Notes under the pieces: generated by a model
Database searches by the model: none
The model's input: the letters and a program-made list of their open reading frames with translations, nothing else
What the model was told of the DNA's origin: nothing
Origin: Phragmitibacter sp965284365
GTDB lineage: Bacteria > Verrucomicrobiota > Verrucomicrobiia > Verrucomicrobiales > Verrucomicrobiaceae
NCBI GenBank assembly: GCA_965284365.1
Contig: OZ260079.1
Location: 992,001-1,056,000 of the forward strand
DNA: 64,000 nt
Direction of reading: 5' to 3'
Shown: positions 8,350-16,527 of the stretch, piece after piece
How positions within the stretch are numbered: the stretch's first letter is position 1
Layout: each line of letters starts with the position of its first letter
Program-made: the position numbers and the translations under genes

Positions 8350-9057
8350 ATGCCTCAACTTGTTTCTTCTAAAAATCTGCTGTTGAGCGCTGAGCCTGTG
8401 GTGGTTGGCGTCGTGAACACGCAGGCTCTTCTTGAGACGCTAAGTCAGGATGCAGCATCCCTCGCGGGTTCATGCGATGCGATCGAGCTCCGGCTGGATA
8501 CCATTGGCCTGCCTGCCAGCGTGCTTCGTCCCCTCGCGGAGCGGCTGTCTTTACCTCGCATCATCACGGCGAGGCACCCCGAAGAAGGAGGAGACGGCCA
8601 ACTCGACACGGCTGAACGAACCGCCTTGTTGGAAGATCATCTCGACATTGCCGCCCTCATGGACGTGGAACTCCGCTCAGTTCCGGACATGCTTCCGCTC
8701 GTACGGAAGGCCCAAACCAAAGGCATCTCGGTCATTGGGTCCTTTCATGATTTCCACTCCACACCGAGTGAAGACGTGTTGCAAGGGGCTGTGGATTTCG
8801 GCCTGCAGTTCAAGTTGGACGCGGTGAAGATTGCAACCATGCTGCATGGGCCAGCGGATCTGGCCCGTCTTATCAACCTCCTGTCCAAGGAGCGCAGGCT
8901 TCCCATCAGCGTGATGGGCATGGGTAATTTGGGGAAAGTGTCCCGGCCTGTTCTGGCCAGATGCGGCAGTATCCTGAATTATGGTTTCCTTGGCGAGGCG
9001 AATGCTCCTGGTCAACTCTCTGCTCGGCGCTTGAAAGAGTGGCTTAGTGAAGCTTGA
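8350..9057 (+). CDS. aroD: type I 3-dehydroquinate dehydratase
   Basis: A 235-residue TIM-barrel enzyme of the shikimate pathway, removing water from 3-dehydroquinate through a Schiff base. Family markers are AIELRLDTIG (strand 1), IITARHPEEGG, the catalytic His in VIGSFHDFHSTPS, the Schiff-base Lys in KLDAVKIATM, and MGMGNLGKVSRPVLARCG followed by LNYGFLGEANAPGQLS near the C-terminus. Length matches type I enzymes. The gene is transcribed with the downstream DD-carboxypeptidase: its TGA overlaps a possible TTG start of that gene, and the ATG is 18 bases beyond the stop. Type I is less common than type II in many phyla but the residues here leave little doubt. Confidence 0.93.
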   Translation: MPQLVSSKNLLLSAEPVVVGVVNTQALLETLSQDAASLAGSCDAIELRLDTIGLPASVLRPLAERLSLPRIITARHPEEGGDGQLDTAERTALLEDHLDIAALMDVELRSVPDMLPLVRKAQTKGISVIGSFHDFHSTPSEDVLQGAVDFGLQFKLDAVKIATMLHGPADLARLINLLSKERRLPISVMGMGNLGKVSRPVLARCGSILNYGFLGEANAPGQLSARRLKEWLSEA

Positions 9058-9074
9058 ATGTGCGCACCCCTGCC

Positions 9075-10160
9075 ATGACGGTTGTCTTCTCTCGACTCAC
9101 TATCCCCTGGTCCGGCCTTCGCCGGCTCCTTAGCGTCTGCCTGGTGGCAGCACTCTGCGTCTTTTCAGTTTCCTGCGAACAGGACACTTCGAAGATCGAG
9201 ATGGCCCTGACGGCGCTCAAGGATCGCGAAGACAAGTTGACCTCCCGGGAGGCGGCACTGCAAAAGCAGATCGAGGATCTCACCCAGCGCGAAAGGCTCC
9301 TGGCAGAGACCGCTGCCGCCCTGCAACAGCAGAGGAACGAGACGGAAGCTCTCAAACACCAGCTCAATAACAAGATAGCCGAAGTCAAAGCCCGGCAGGA
9401 ATCCCTGCTCCTGCGCGAGCGGCGCGGTCCTCCGCCGTCTGTGAATGCGGAACGTGTCATTGTCATTGATCCACGCTCAGGTGAGGTGCTGTTGGAAAAG
9501 AATGCGGATAAACGCGGTCAAGTGGCCAGCACGCAAAAGCTCATGACCGCCCTGGTCGTGGCGGAAAATGGCAGCCTCGATCAGCCGGTGATTGTCGAGC
9601 AGTCTGACACCGAATGCGCACCAGTCCGTTTCGGCCTCAAAGCGGGAGACCGGTACTCCCGACGGCAATTGCTTACCGCTCTGATGGTAAAGAGCTCGAA
9701 CGATATTGCCCAGGCATTGGCCCGTGACAATGCCGGTAGCCTGCCGGCCTTTGCGAAAAAGATGAATGCCCGTGCCGCGTCCCTAGGCATGAAGAATAGT
9801 TTCTTTGTGAATCCTAACGGGCTGCCCGAGGACGCCCAATATTCCACTGCGCGTGACATGGCGATGGTCGCCAAGGCTGTGGATAATCTCCCTGACGTGC
9901 GCGAAATGATCCGCACAAAAATCTATGAGTTTAAGAAGACTGACGGATCGATTGTGCCACTCCAGAATACCAATCGCGTCTTGCGCAGTTATGAGCCGTG
10001 CGATGGGATGAAGACCGGCTACACGCAGTTGGCCGGCTATTGTCTCATCTCCAGTGGGGAGATCGAAGGCCGCCGCCGCATTGTGGTGGTGCTGAACGAT
10101 ACCGCCCGGAGCGTTTGGACTGATTCCCAGTCGCTTCTGGAGTGGGCGCTGAAGGGCTAG
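9075..10160 (+). CDS. D-alanyl-D-alanine carboxypeptidase (S11 family) lipoprotein with N-terminal coiled coil
   Basis: The peptidase domain has the three penicillin-binding signatures in order: STQKLMTAL (SxxK), KSSNDIAQAL (SxN) and CDGMKTGYT (KTG), as in PBP5/6-type enzymes that trim the terminal D-Ala of peptidoglycan. Before it are a hydrophobic signal with a lipobox-like end (VFSVSC) and about 75 residues of Glu/Gln/Arg-rich heptads, a likely coiled coil. Ordinary S11 enzymes lack this helical region and carry a C-terminal membrane anchor instead. Here the anchor seems to be lipid at the N-terminus. The ATG at 9075 gives a good signal peptide; a TTG at 9054 overlapping the aroD stop is the alternative start. 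Confidence 0.86.
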   Translation: MTVVFSRLTIPWSGLRRLLSVCLVAALCVFSVSCEQDTSKIEMALTALKDREDKLTSREAALQKQIEDLTQRERLLAETAAALQQQRNETEALKHQLNNKIAEVKARQESLLLRERRGPPPSVNAERVIVIDPRSGEVLLEKNADKRGQVASTQKLMTALVVAENGSLDQPVIVEQSDTECAPVRFGLKAGDRYSRRQLLTALMVKSSNDIAQALARDNAGSLPAFAKKMNARAASLGMKNSFFVNPNGLPEDAQYSTARDMAMVAKAVDNLPDVREMIRTKIYEFKKTDGSIVPLQNTNRVLRSYEPCDGMKTGYTQLAGYCLISSGEIEGRRRIVVVLNDTARSVWTDSQSLLEWALKG

Positions 10161-10174
10161 GCCAGGGTGCCTGA

Positions 10175-10198
10175 GCCGTCAGCGTCAGCCCTGACGGC
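10175..10198. terminator. probable bidirectional terminator hairpin
   Basis: A perfect 8-bp inverted repeat (GCCGTCAG / CTGACGGC) with an 8-base loop sits 14 bases after the carboxypeptidase stop, before the convergent stop at 10240. There is no run of T on either side, so it may stabilise RNA ends rather than act as a classical intrinsic terminator. Confidence 0.45.
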
Positions 10199-10239
10199 GC
10201 ATCATATATCATCATATGTAGGTCGCCCAGCGCACTGCC

Positions 10240-13200
10240 TTAAGGCTTGGGCAGCATGGCCAGATACTGCTCGCTCAACTGCTTCACCTTGTCCCGCAGA
10301 GGCTGCAGTCCGGGCTCCAGCTTCGCCAGCTCAGCAGCAATCTCGACCGCGGATTTTTCCTTGTCCGCGATCTCTTTGGTGGAGGATGCAATGGTCTTCT
10401 GCCCGTCTACCTGCTGCTGCTTCGCGGCCGCCACGGCTTCGCGCGCTTTGTTCACGGCCAAACGTTTTGCTTCCACCACCTTGGTATCCGCTGCGAGTTT
10501 CGCACGGATGCCTGCCAGCTCTGTTTCCAACGGAGCCAGTGCCGCCTTCACTTGCGCGATTTCCTGATTCGCCGCTGGCGCTTTCTTCCCATATTCGGCT
10601 TCGGCGGCCGCGGGTTCAGCTTGCTGCTGCGCCAGATTCTTTTTCTGCGTTTCGATTTGAGCGCTTAGATTCTGAAGCTGCGAACGAAGTGGGGCTGCTG
10701 CTTTATCCGCGGCCTCGAATTGGGCCTTGGCCTGAGCAACAGCGTTAGCCTTGGCGGCAGCATCGCCCTTCACTTTCTGCTGAGCCGTCTTGGCGTCGTT
10801 TACAGCCTTTTGCGCAGCTTCAGCAGCCGGGCGCGCGGCATCCTGGGCGGCTTTGTCGGTCAATGCTGCCAAAGCGGTTTGTTTTGTTTTCGCATCAGCC
10901 TCTTTCTCGGCCAATGTTTTGTTCGTAGAGACTTCAGCTTGCTGTGAGGCCACCAGCGCAGCCTGAGCCGCATCCAGAGCTGTCTTCTTCGCTTCTACAG
11001 CTTTCGCAGGTCCCGCATACTTGGCAGAGACTTCACCCTGCTGCTTCTGCAACGCAGCGATTTGCTTCGTAGTTTCAGGAGCGGCTTTCTGCGCTACGGC
11101 AATGCGATTGGCTTTTTCCTGCTCAAGCGCTTTCAAAGCCGCTTCCTTCGCGGTCAGTTGCTGGCGTTGTTCCTGGACCTTGGCAGCCAGCTGTTTCTCC
11201 TGGGCCTTGCCGGGATCCAGTGTTTTTTCCACCGCTGGAAGTTCGCTGGACTCTTTCGAGTAAGCCGCTTCCAAGCTGGGCAAGGACTCGAGAGCCTTGG
11301 CCATGGCCGCCTTTGTATCGGCAATGCGTTTGATGGCTGCTTCCTTGGCGGCAGTTGTGTCGGTCTTAGCCTCTTGCAATCCTTTCACCTCTGCCTCGAT
11401 CTTTTCGAGCTTCTCCTTCTCGGACAACAGGCCAACATTGAATTGAGCTGCACGCAGCAAAGTCGGCATCTTTTGGTTCACCGCCAAGCGGGTGCGGCTG
11501 TCCGTCAATTTCAATTGCGCCGCTGCCAGCGAGGCGGTCACGGCTGCCCAGGCTTTCTCGGCGCTTGCAATGGCGGCTGGCGATTGCTCGACTTTCTTTT
11601 TTGCTTCAACAAGCTCCTTCTGTTTGGCAGGGCCAGCAGCATTCAGTGCGGTTAGCTTGTCCTGTGCGTCTTTGATTGCTTTGTCGAAGTCAGCCATCGC
11701 AGCAGGCGTCGCCGCAACCACTTTCTTGATGGGCTCCAGTTGTGCCTTGGCTTCAGCGATCTTCTTATCGGCTGCCTGTGCTTGAGGAGCTTGCTCAGGG
11801 GCTGTCAATTTGGCGCGCTCAGCGGCGAGAGTCGCGAGTTGGGCCTCACGCTGTTTGATATCAGCCAATGCTGTTTCGCGCTTCTTCAGCACTTCGGCAT
11901 GTGCCTGACGTTTGGCTTGAGCTTCTGCGACGGCTTTCTTGCCTGCCTCGATGGCGGCGGGTAATTGTTTGATCTCACCGTCCAACTTGCCCACGGCGGC
12001 GGTCGCGTCGGCTCCGGCTTTCTTGGCGGCGGCGAGTTCTCCCTCGCGGGCTTTGACCGAAGCCGTGATCGTTTTGATCTCAGCTTCGATAGCGGGAATC
12101 TGCGCTGCCAATTCTGTGGCGGTTCGCTCACAATCGGCAATGCGTTGCGCGATAGGCGAGGGATTGCTGGAAAGTCCGCCACGTTCCGAGAAGTCCGCCA
12201 GGGTCCAGATCTTCACGTTCCCCAGCCAATCGCCGGTCACTGCGGTCTTGCTATCGTGCAGAGCTGCTACCTCGGTCACGATGTCGGCTTGAGGTCCTGA
12301 TTCAGATAGTTTCTTCCCATTGATGTCCCAGAGACGCACTCTGCCGTCCCGACCGGAGGAAAGGATGTTGCCTTCCGGCGTGAAACTTATGGCCAAGGCG
12401 CCGCCAGGATGGGCGTCCCAGGTTTTGACGACTTTCCCGTTCTCCATCTCGTAGGTGACGATCTTCCCGTCTTCCGCACAGGATGCGAGGATGTTCGAAT
12501 CGGAGCGCCAGGCAAGAGCGTTGCAGGCCACCTTGTGGGCTTCCATAACGTAAAACTCGCCTCCATTGGATGCTTCGGAGATCACTACACCCCCATTCCT
12601 GTCTGCGGTAGCTAACAAGACTCCATCCGGGCTGAACGCCACGGCCAGCACCCACTCCGTGTGCTTCTTGATGACATACAATTCCTCACCGGTGGAGGCA
12701 TTGAAGCACTTCACTTTCTTGGAGGGACTGCCGATGGCAATCATGGAGTGACTAGGGCTGATGTCGGCTGACATCACCTGGTCAAACTCCTTGCCAACTT
12801 CCGCCACTCGACGGCCTGTCTTCACATCCCAGGCAACGGCGTTCCCCGCCTTGCCACCTCTACCGCCGCCCGCGATGAGCAGGGAACCGTTTTGGCTGAA
12901 CTTAAGGGAACGAATGTAACCTTCGGGGTAGGGATAGATGCCAGCCAGCGCTTGGGAATTGGTATCATATACCAACGCCTGTTTCATGCCGCTGACAGCC
13001 ACCAAAGGCGCCCACGGGCTCGCTGCAAGCGCCGTAATGGAAGTGGCACGTGGCGTCGTGACAACCGGCTCGAGCAGAACGTTCTCGGGCATCGGCGGTG
13101 GGCCCTCTGGCTTGCCGGTGCTGCTGACGGTCAAGGTCAGATTGGTCTTGGGTTGTGACTTCTTCGCAATGCTCGATGCGGTCTCCAAGACGCCGCCCTG

Positions 13201-13539
13201 CACCCACTTGTGCAGGATCTCAATTTCCTTGGCACTCAAGGGCGCGCCTTCCGGCGGCATGAAAGGTTCTTCTTTCTTCGTGGTGGTTGTGATGAGGCGG
13301 CTGCTTTCTGCATCACCCGCGTTAACCACGGCGCCACCACCGCCGCCAGCCATGGTCCCGGTGAAGCTCGTCAGATCAAGGTCACCCTTCTTCTTGTCAG
13401 GATTGTGGCAGGAAAAACACTTGTTCTCCAGCAAGGGCCGGACGTGATCGTTAAAGGTAATTTTCTCCGACGACTGCGCCCCTAGATAGGCGGGGGTTGT
13501 GAGGATGGCGGCGGCGAAAAATGATACCGGAACTTTCAT
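10240..13539 (-). CDS. exported PSCyt1 cytochrome - WD40 propeller - long coiled-coil protein
   Basis: About 1099 residues starting at the ATG at 13539, chosen because it gives a clean Sec signal (MKVPVSFFAAAILTTPAYL). An upstream in-frame ATG at 13596 would add 19 non-signal residues. Residues about 28-115 form a planctomycete-type cytochrome c domain with haem motif KCFSCHNPD, and MPPEGAPLS as probable axial Met region. Residues about 150-460 carry WD40 blades (LAVAFSPDGVLLATADRNG, LWDINGKKLSESG). From about 470 to the end the protein is Ala/Lys/Glu-rich helix with many heptads, over 600 residues of predicted coiled coil. It is the last gene of a four-gene operon for exported proteins. The function is unknown; redox scaffold is an inference. 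Confidence 0.85.
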   Translation of the reverse strand: MKVPVSFFAAAILTTPAYLGAQSSEKITFNDHVRPLLENKCFSCHNPDKKKGDLDLTSFTGTMAGGGGGAVVNAGDAESSRLITTTTKKEEPFMPPEGAPLSAKEIEILHKWVQGGVLETASSIAKKSQPKTNLTLTVSSTGKPEGPPPMPENVLLEPVVTTPRATSITALAASPWAPLVAVSGMKQALVYDTNSQALAGIYPYPEGYIRSLKFSQNGSLLIAGGGRGGKAGNAVAWDVKTGRRVAEVGKEFDQVMSADISPSHSMIAIGSPSKKVKCFNASTGEELYVIKKHTEWVLAVAFSPDGVLLATADRNGGVVISEASNGGEFYVMEAHKVACNALAWRSDSNILASCAEDGKIVTYEMENGKVVKTWDAHPGGALAISFTPEGNILSSGRDGRVRLWDINGKKLSESGPQADIVTEVAALHDSKTAVTGDWLGNVKIWTLADFSERGGLSSNPSPIAQRIADCERTATELAAQIPAIEAEIKTITASVKAREGELAAAKKAGADATAAVGKLDGEIKQLPAAIEAGKKAVAEAQAKRQAHAEVLKKRETALADIKQREAQLATLAAERAKLTAPEQAPQAQAADKKIAEAKAQLEPIKKVVAATPAAMADFDKAIKDAQDKLTALNAAGPAKQKELVEAKKKVEQSPAAIASAEKAWAAVTASLAAAQLKLTDSRTRLAVNQKMPTLLRAAQFNVGLLSEKEKLEKIEAEVKGLQEAKTDTTAAKEAAIKRIADTKAAMAKALESLPSLEAAYSKESSELPAVEKTLDPGKAQEKQLAAKVQEQRQQLTAKEAALKALEQEKANRIAVAQKAAPETTKQIAALQKQQGEVSAKYAGPAKAVEAKKTALDAAQAALVASQQAEVSTNKTLAEKEADAKTKQTALAALTDKAAQDAARPAAEAAQKAVNDAKTAQQKVKGDAAAKANAVAQAKAQFEAADKAAAPLRSQLQNLSAQIETQKKNLAQQQAEPAAAEAEYGKKAPAANQEIAQVKAALAPLETELAGIRAKLAADTKVVEAKRLAVNKAREAVAAAKQQQVDGQKTIASSTKEIADKEKSAVEIAAELAKLEPGLQPLRDKVKQLSEQYLAMLPKP

Positions 13540-13550
13540 GGATGATGGTG

Positions 13551-13570
13551 AGGCACGAAGATACGGAGCG
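13551..13570 (-). repeat. dispersed CTTCGTG-type repeat just upstream of a start codon
   Basis: Read on the minus strand, CGCTCCGTATCTTCGTGCCT lies 11 bases upstream of the ATG at 13539. It resembles pyrimidine-rich units at 25658-25721 and 30249-30267. The likeness is by eye and degenerate, so this is a weak call. Confidence 0.3.
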
Positions 13571-13651
13571 ATCCCCGCCATTGTTGCGCGGATCATCCGC
13601 TCAGAAAGCCTGCCGTTTCAAATAAACGGGCAGGGTGGTCCGAAGCTTGAA

Positions 13652-16462
13652 CTAGTGATTGAAGTAAAACTCTTTTGAGTTCAGCAAGGCCCAGAAAAGA
13701 TCCTCCAGAACCGCCTGACGCTCGGCCGGAGCCTCCGCAATGGCCTGAGTCACCGCCTCAACCTCTTTGGTCAGAGGAGAACGCCCGAAGCACCGTAGAT
13801 AAAGCTCCTCAACGATGTCGCGGTCGGTCTTCTTTTCCTTGGTAATCATGTCGGCGACCACACGGCCTTTCTTGATATTTTCATGCGCGGCGTCGCCGTT
13901 CATGAAGTGCAAGGCTTGTGATAACGTAGGTTCCATCTTCACCTCGCAAGAGCACACCGTCTGACGGGAGGCCCGGCCGAAGGTAGTCAGGAAGTAGTTG
14001 GAAACAGTTCCGTCCGCAATCTGCACGGCACGGGCACCGGCTGGCAATCCCTGATACTTCGTTGAAGTGTTGGTAATCGTCGCCACGGCGTCTGCGAGAA
14101 CTTCAGCGCGCATGCGGCGGACCTTCGCGTTGGCGAAGTTCAGCTTGTCCGCCTGATTGCTTTCATTCACCTGCGTGTCGCGCTGATAGGTCATGGACGT
14201 GCAGATATCACGGACGAGGCGTTTGAAGTCATAGTTATACTCCGTGAGCTTCTTGCCGAGAGCGTCATATAACTCTGGATTTGAAGGCGGATTGCTGACT
14301 CGTACATCGTCCACAGGCTCGATAATGCCGACACCGGTGAAATGAGCCCAGGTGATGTTCGCGAGATTGCGAGCAAAGAAGGGGTTTTCCGGAGAAGCCA
14401 GCCACTTGGCCATCACCGCTCGACGGTCCTCGCCTGGCTTGATCTCAGGGGTCTCACCTCCGAGGAACTTGGGTTTCATCGAAGCACCGGTTAGCGGGTG
14501 TTTCGATTCCCCGCCACGACTGTTGAAGACGATCTTCTCACGGGGATCATCGGTCGTTTTCCGCCCGATTTGCGTAAAGAACGCCATGAACCCGTAATAG
14601 TCGTTCATTGTCCAGCGGTCGAAAGGATGATTGTGGCATTGAGCACACTGGATGCGCATACCCATGAACACCTGAGCCACGTTTTCCGTGACCTTCAGCG
14701 TCTCCCGCTCCGTTTCGTAATAATTGGTCGGAGGATTGGAAATGGTACTGCCTTGGGCAGAGAGCAGTTCCGACACGATTTCGTTCATCGGCTTGTTGCT
14801 GGCGATGCGCTCCTGCAGCCAGCTGTAATACAACAACACGTTCTTGTAGTAAGTCCCGTCGTTGTTCTCCGTGCTGTGCATCTGCAACAGTTCGGACCAT
14901 TTCATGACCCACATTTCGGTGAATTCCTTACGCTGCAGCAGTTGATCCACCAGCGCCTCGCGCTTTTTGGGATTTGCATCCGCCACAAAGGTCCTCACCT
15001 GTTCCGGTGAGGGTACGAGTCCGACGATGTCGAGCGATGCTCGGCGCAAGAAATCCTGATCCGAGCAGATGCCGGAAGGAAGAATTCGCAGCTTATGGAG
15101 CTTTTCATTTACCAGCGTGTCGATGTAGTTGTTTTCCGCCAACTTGGGCCGCTCATATTTCAGATTGTCCGGGATGACGATGAATTGGGATACCACCGAG
15201 AAGGCGTCGAAGCGTGCCAATATGAAAGCCTCGCCGCGCGAGTTGGATGTCACCACTCCCTCTTTACTAATGGAGGCGCTAGGGTCGTTGTTGGACATGT
15301 AGACAGCCAGCTTTGTGATGTCGCGATCGGCACCATCAGAATAAGTGGCGCGAACGGTGACCTGCTGTTTCTCGCCGGGCCCCTCCATAACGACCTGCTT
15401 TGGGAAGATCTCGATGCCGGTGACGGTAGCCGCGGTCGGAGCATCCTTCGGCACCCCATTGGCGATCCATTCGATAAGCGTTTTGTTGAGGTGACTATCT
15501 TCAGTGAAGCACTGATTTCCTGAGTGCGGAACCTTGCCCAGAGATTTTTCAATAAGAGTGCTCTCTTCAGGAATAGCCAGATTCACACGACGGCCATTCA
15601 TCTGCCGCGTTATGCGATTGTAGTCGCCGTCAGGATCATAGCCAAAGAGGGAGAGATTGAATCCATCCTTACCCCGCGCAGAACCATGACAACCCCCGGT
15701 GTTGCAACCTGCCCGAAGAAAGACGGGCATCACATCCAATTTAAATGAAACGGCCCGGTCTTTCTGGGCATCCACCACTTTGACGGGCGCAGAGGCCGTC
15801 TTGCCATTGAATGAAACCTGCAGTTGAGTTTCTCCATCCGCCAAACCTTTCAGGCTTCCCTGCTCGACTTTGGCCAGTAAAGGATTGGCGACCTTGATCT
15901 CTGCCTGCTCCGTCACGTCACGCGTAGTATCGTCATCAAACCTGGCAAACACGATCACCTGATGAAGGTCACGCTTTGTTTCCAGCGTGAAGCCACCAGG
16001 CAAGATTTCGATGCTCTTCAGCCGGTTGAGCTTTTGATTCAGCCGGACCAGCGCCTGGATCTCGGCTTCGGACTTCTCTTTCAACACCAAACCTTGAGGC
16101 CACTTCGCCCCTTCAGCGATCCAACGCTTCAAGACTTCGGACTCCTGAGGTGTGAGCGAACCTTTCGGCGGCATGTGATCATCATGATCCTCTGGCAACA
16201 CCACCCGCGTATAGAGGGGGCTTTTGTCGGCCTGGCCTGCGACAACTGCTGCGCCGGCTTCTCCGCCTTTCATTACACCTTCGGCCGTATGCAACAGAAG
16301 GTCGCCTTTGGTCTTGTCCGGATTGTGGCAGGATACACACTTGCTCTCCAGCAAGGGCTGCACCTGCTTGGCGAAATCCATGGCAGCGGGATTGGCCAAA
16401 GCCGCTCCAGCAGCGAGTAGAACGCCTAGCATTGGGGCAAGACTGGGGATGGTGACTTTCAT
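13652..16462 (-). CDS. PSCyt1-DUF1549-DUF1553 protein with bacterial Ig-like segments
   Basis: About 936 residues from the ATG at 16462, which begins a signal peptide (MKVTIPSLAPMLGVLLAAG); a more upstream ATG at 16477 is possible. An N-terminal cytochrome module has haem motif KCVSCHNPDKTKGD with MPPKGSLTPQE. Ig-like (BIG2) stretches follow, one of them ending VVTSNSRGEAFILARF. A second Cys motif, RAGCNTGGCHGSARGKDGF, is the CX4CH element typical of this family. The DUF1549 part holds IDTLVNEKLHKLRILPSG, and the DUF1553 part ends with a conserved block of the type LSQALHFMNGD. It sits between the PPC gene and the WD40 gene in one operon. The molecular function of these domains has not been established to my knowledge. 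Confidence 0.9.
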   Translation of the reverse strand: MKVTIPSLAPMLGVLLAAGAALANPAAMDFAKQVQPLLESKCVSCHNPDKTKGDLLLHTAEGVMKGGEAGAAVVAGQADKSPLYTRVVLPEDHDDHMPPKGSLTPQESEVLKRWIAEGAKWPQGLVLKEKSEAEIQALVRLNQKLNRLKSIEILPGGFTLETKRDLHQVIVFARFDDDTTRDVTEQAEIKVANPLLAKVEQGSLKGLADGETQLQVSFNGKTASAPVKVVDAQKDRAVSFKLDVMPVFLRAGCNTGGCHGSARGKDGFNLSLFGYDPDGDYNRITRQMNGRRVNLAIPEESTLIEKSLGKVPHSGNQCFTEDSHLNKTLIEWIANGVPKDAPTAATVTGIEIFPKQVVMEGPGEKQQVTVRATYSDGADRDITKLAVYMSNNDPSASISKEGVVTSNSRGEAFILARFDAFSVVSQFIVIPDNLKYERPKLAENNYIDTLVNEKLHKLRILPSGICSDQDFLRRASLDIVGLVPSPEQVRTFVADANPKKREALVDQLLQRKEFTEMWVMKWSELLQMHSTENNDGTYYKNVLLYYSWLQERIASNKPMNEIVSELLSAQGSTISNPPTNYYETERETLKVTENVAQVFMGMRIQCAQCHNHPFDRWTMNDYYGFMAFFTQIGRKTTDDPREKIVFNSRGGESKHPLTGASMKPKFLGGETPEIKPGEDRRAVMAKWLASPENPFFARNLANITWAHFTGVGIIEPVDDVRVSNPPSNPELYDALGKKLTEYNYDFKRLVRDICTSMTYQRDTQVNESNQADKLNFANAKVRRMRAEVLADAVATITNTSTKYQGLPAGARAVQIADGTVSNYFLTTFGRASRQTVCSCEVKMEPTLSQALHFMNGDAAHENIKKGRVVADMITKEKKTDRDIVEELYLRCFGRSPLTKEVEAVTQAIAEAPAERQAVLEDLFWALLNSKEFYFNH

Positions 16463-16527
16463 GTGGGTGACGGACAACTGGTGATAACTACGCTTGCGAG
16501 AAGAGTGCTTTTGCGAATTTCCGAGGC

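Noticed and set aside
8346..8351. TATAAT hexamer at the aroD start codon
   Set aside because: It overlaps the start codon and has no matching -35 hexamer, so it is probably chance in an AT-rich spacer.
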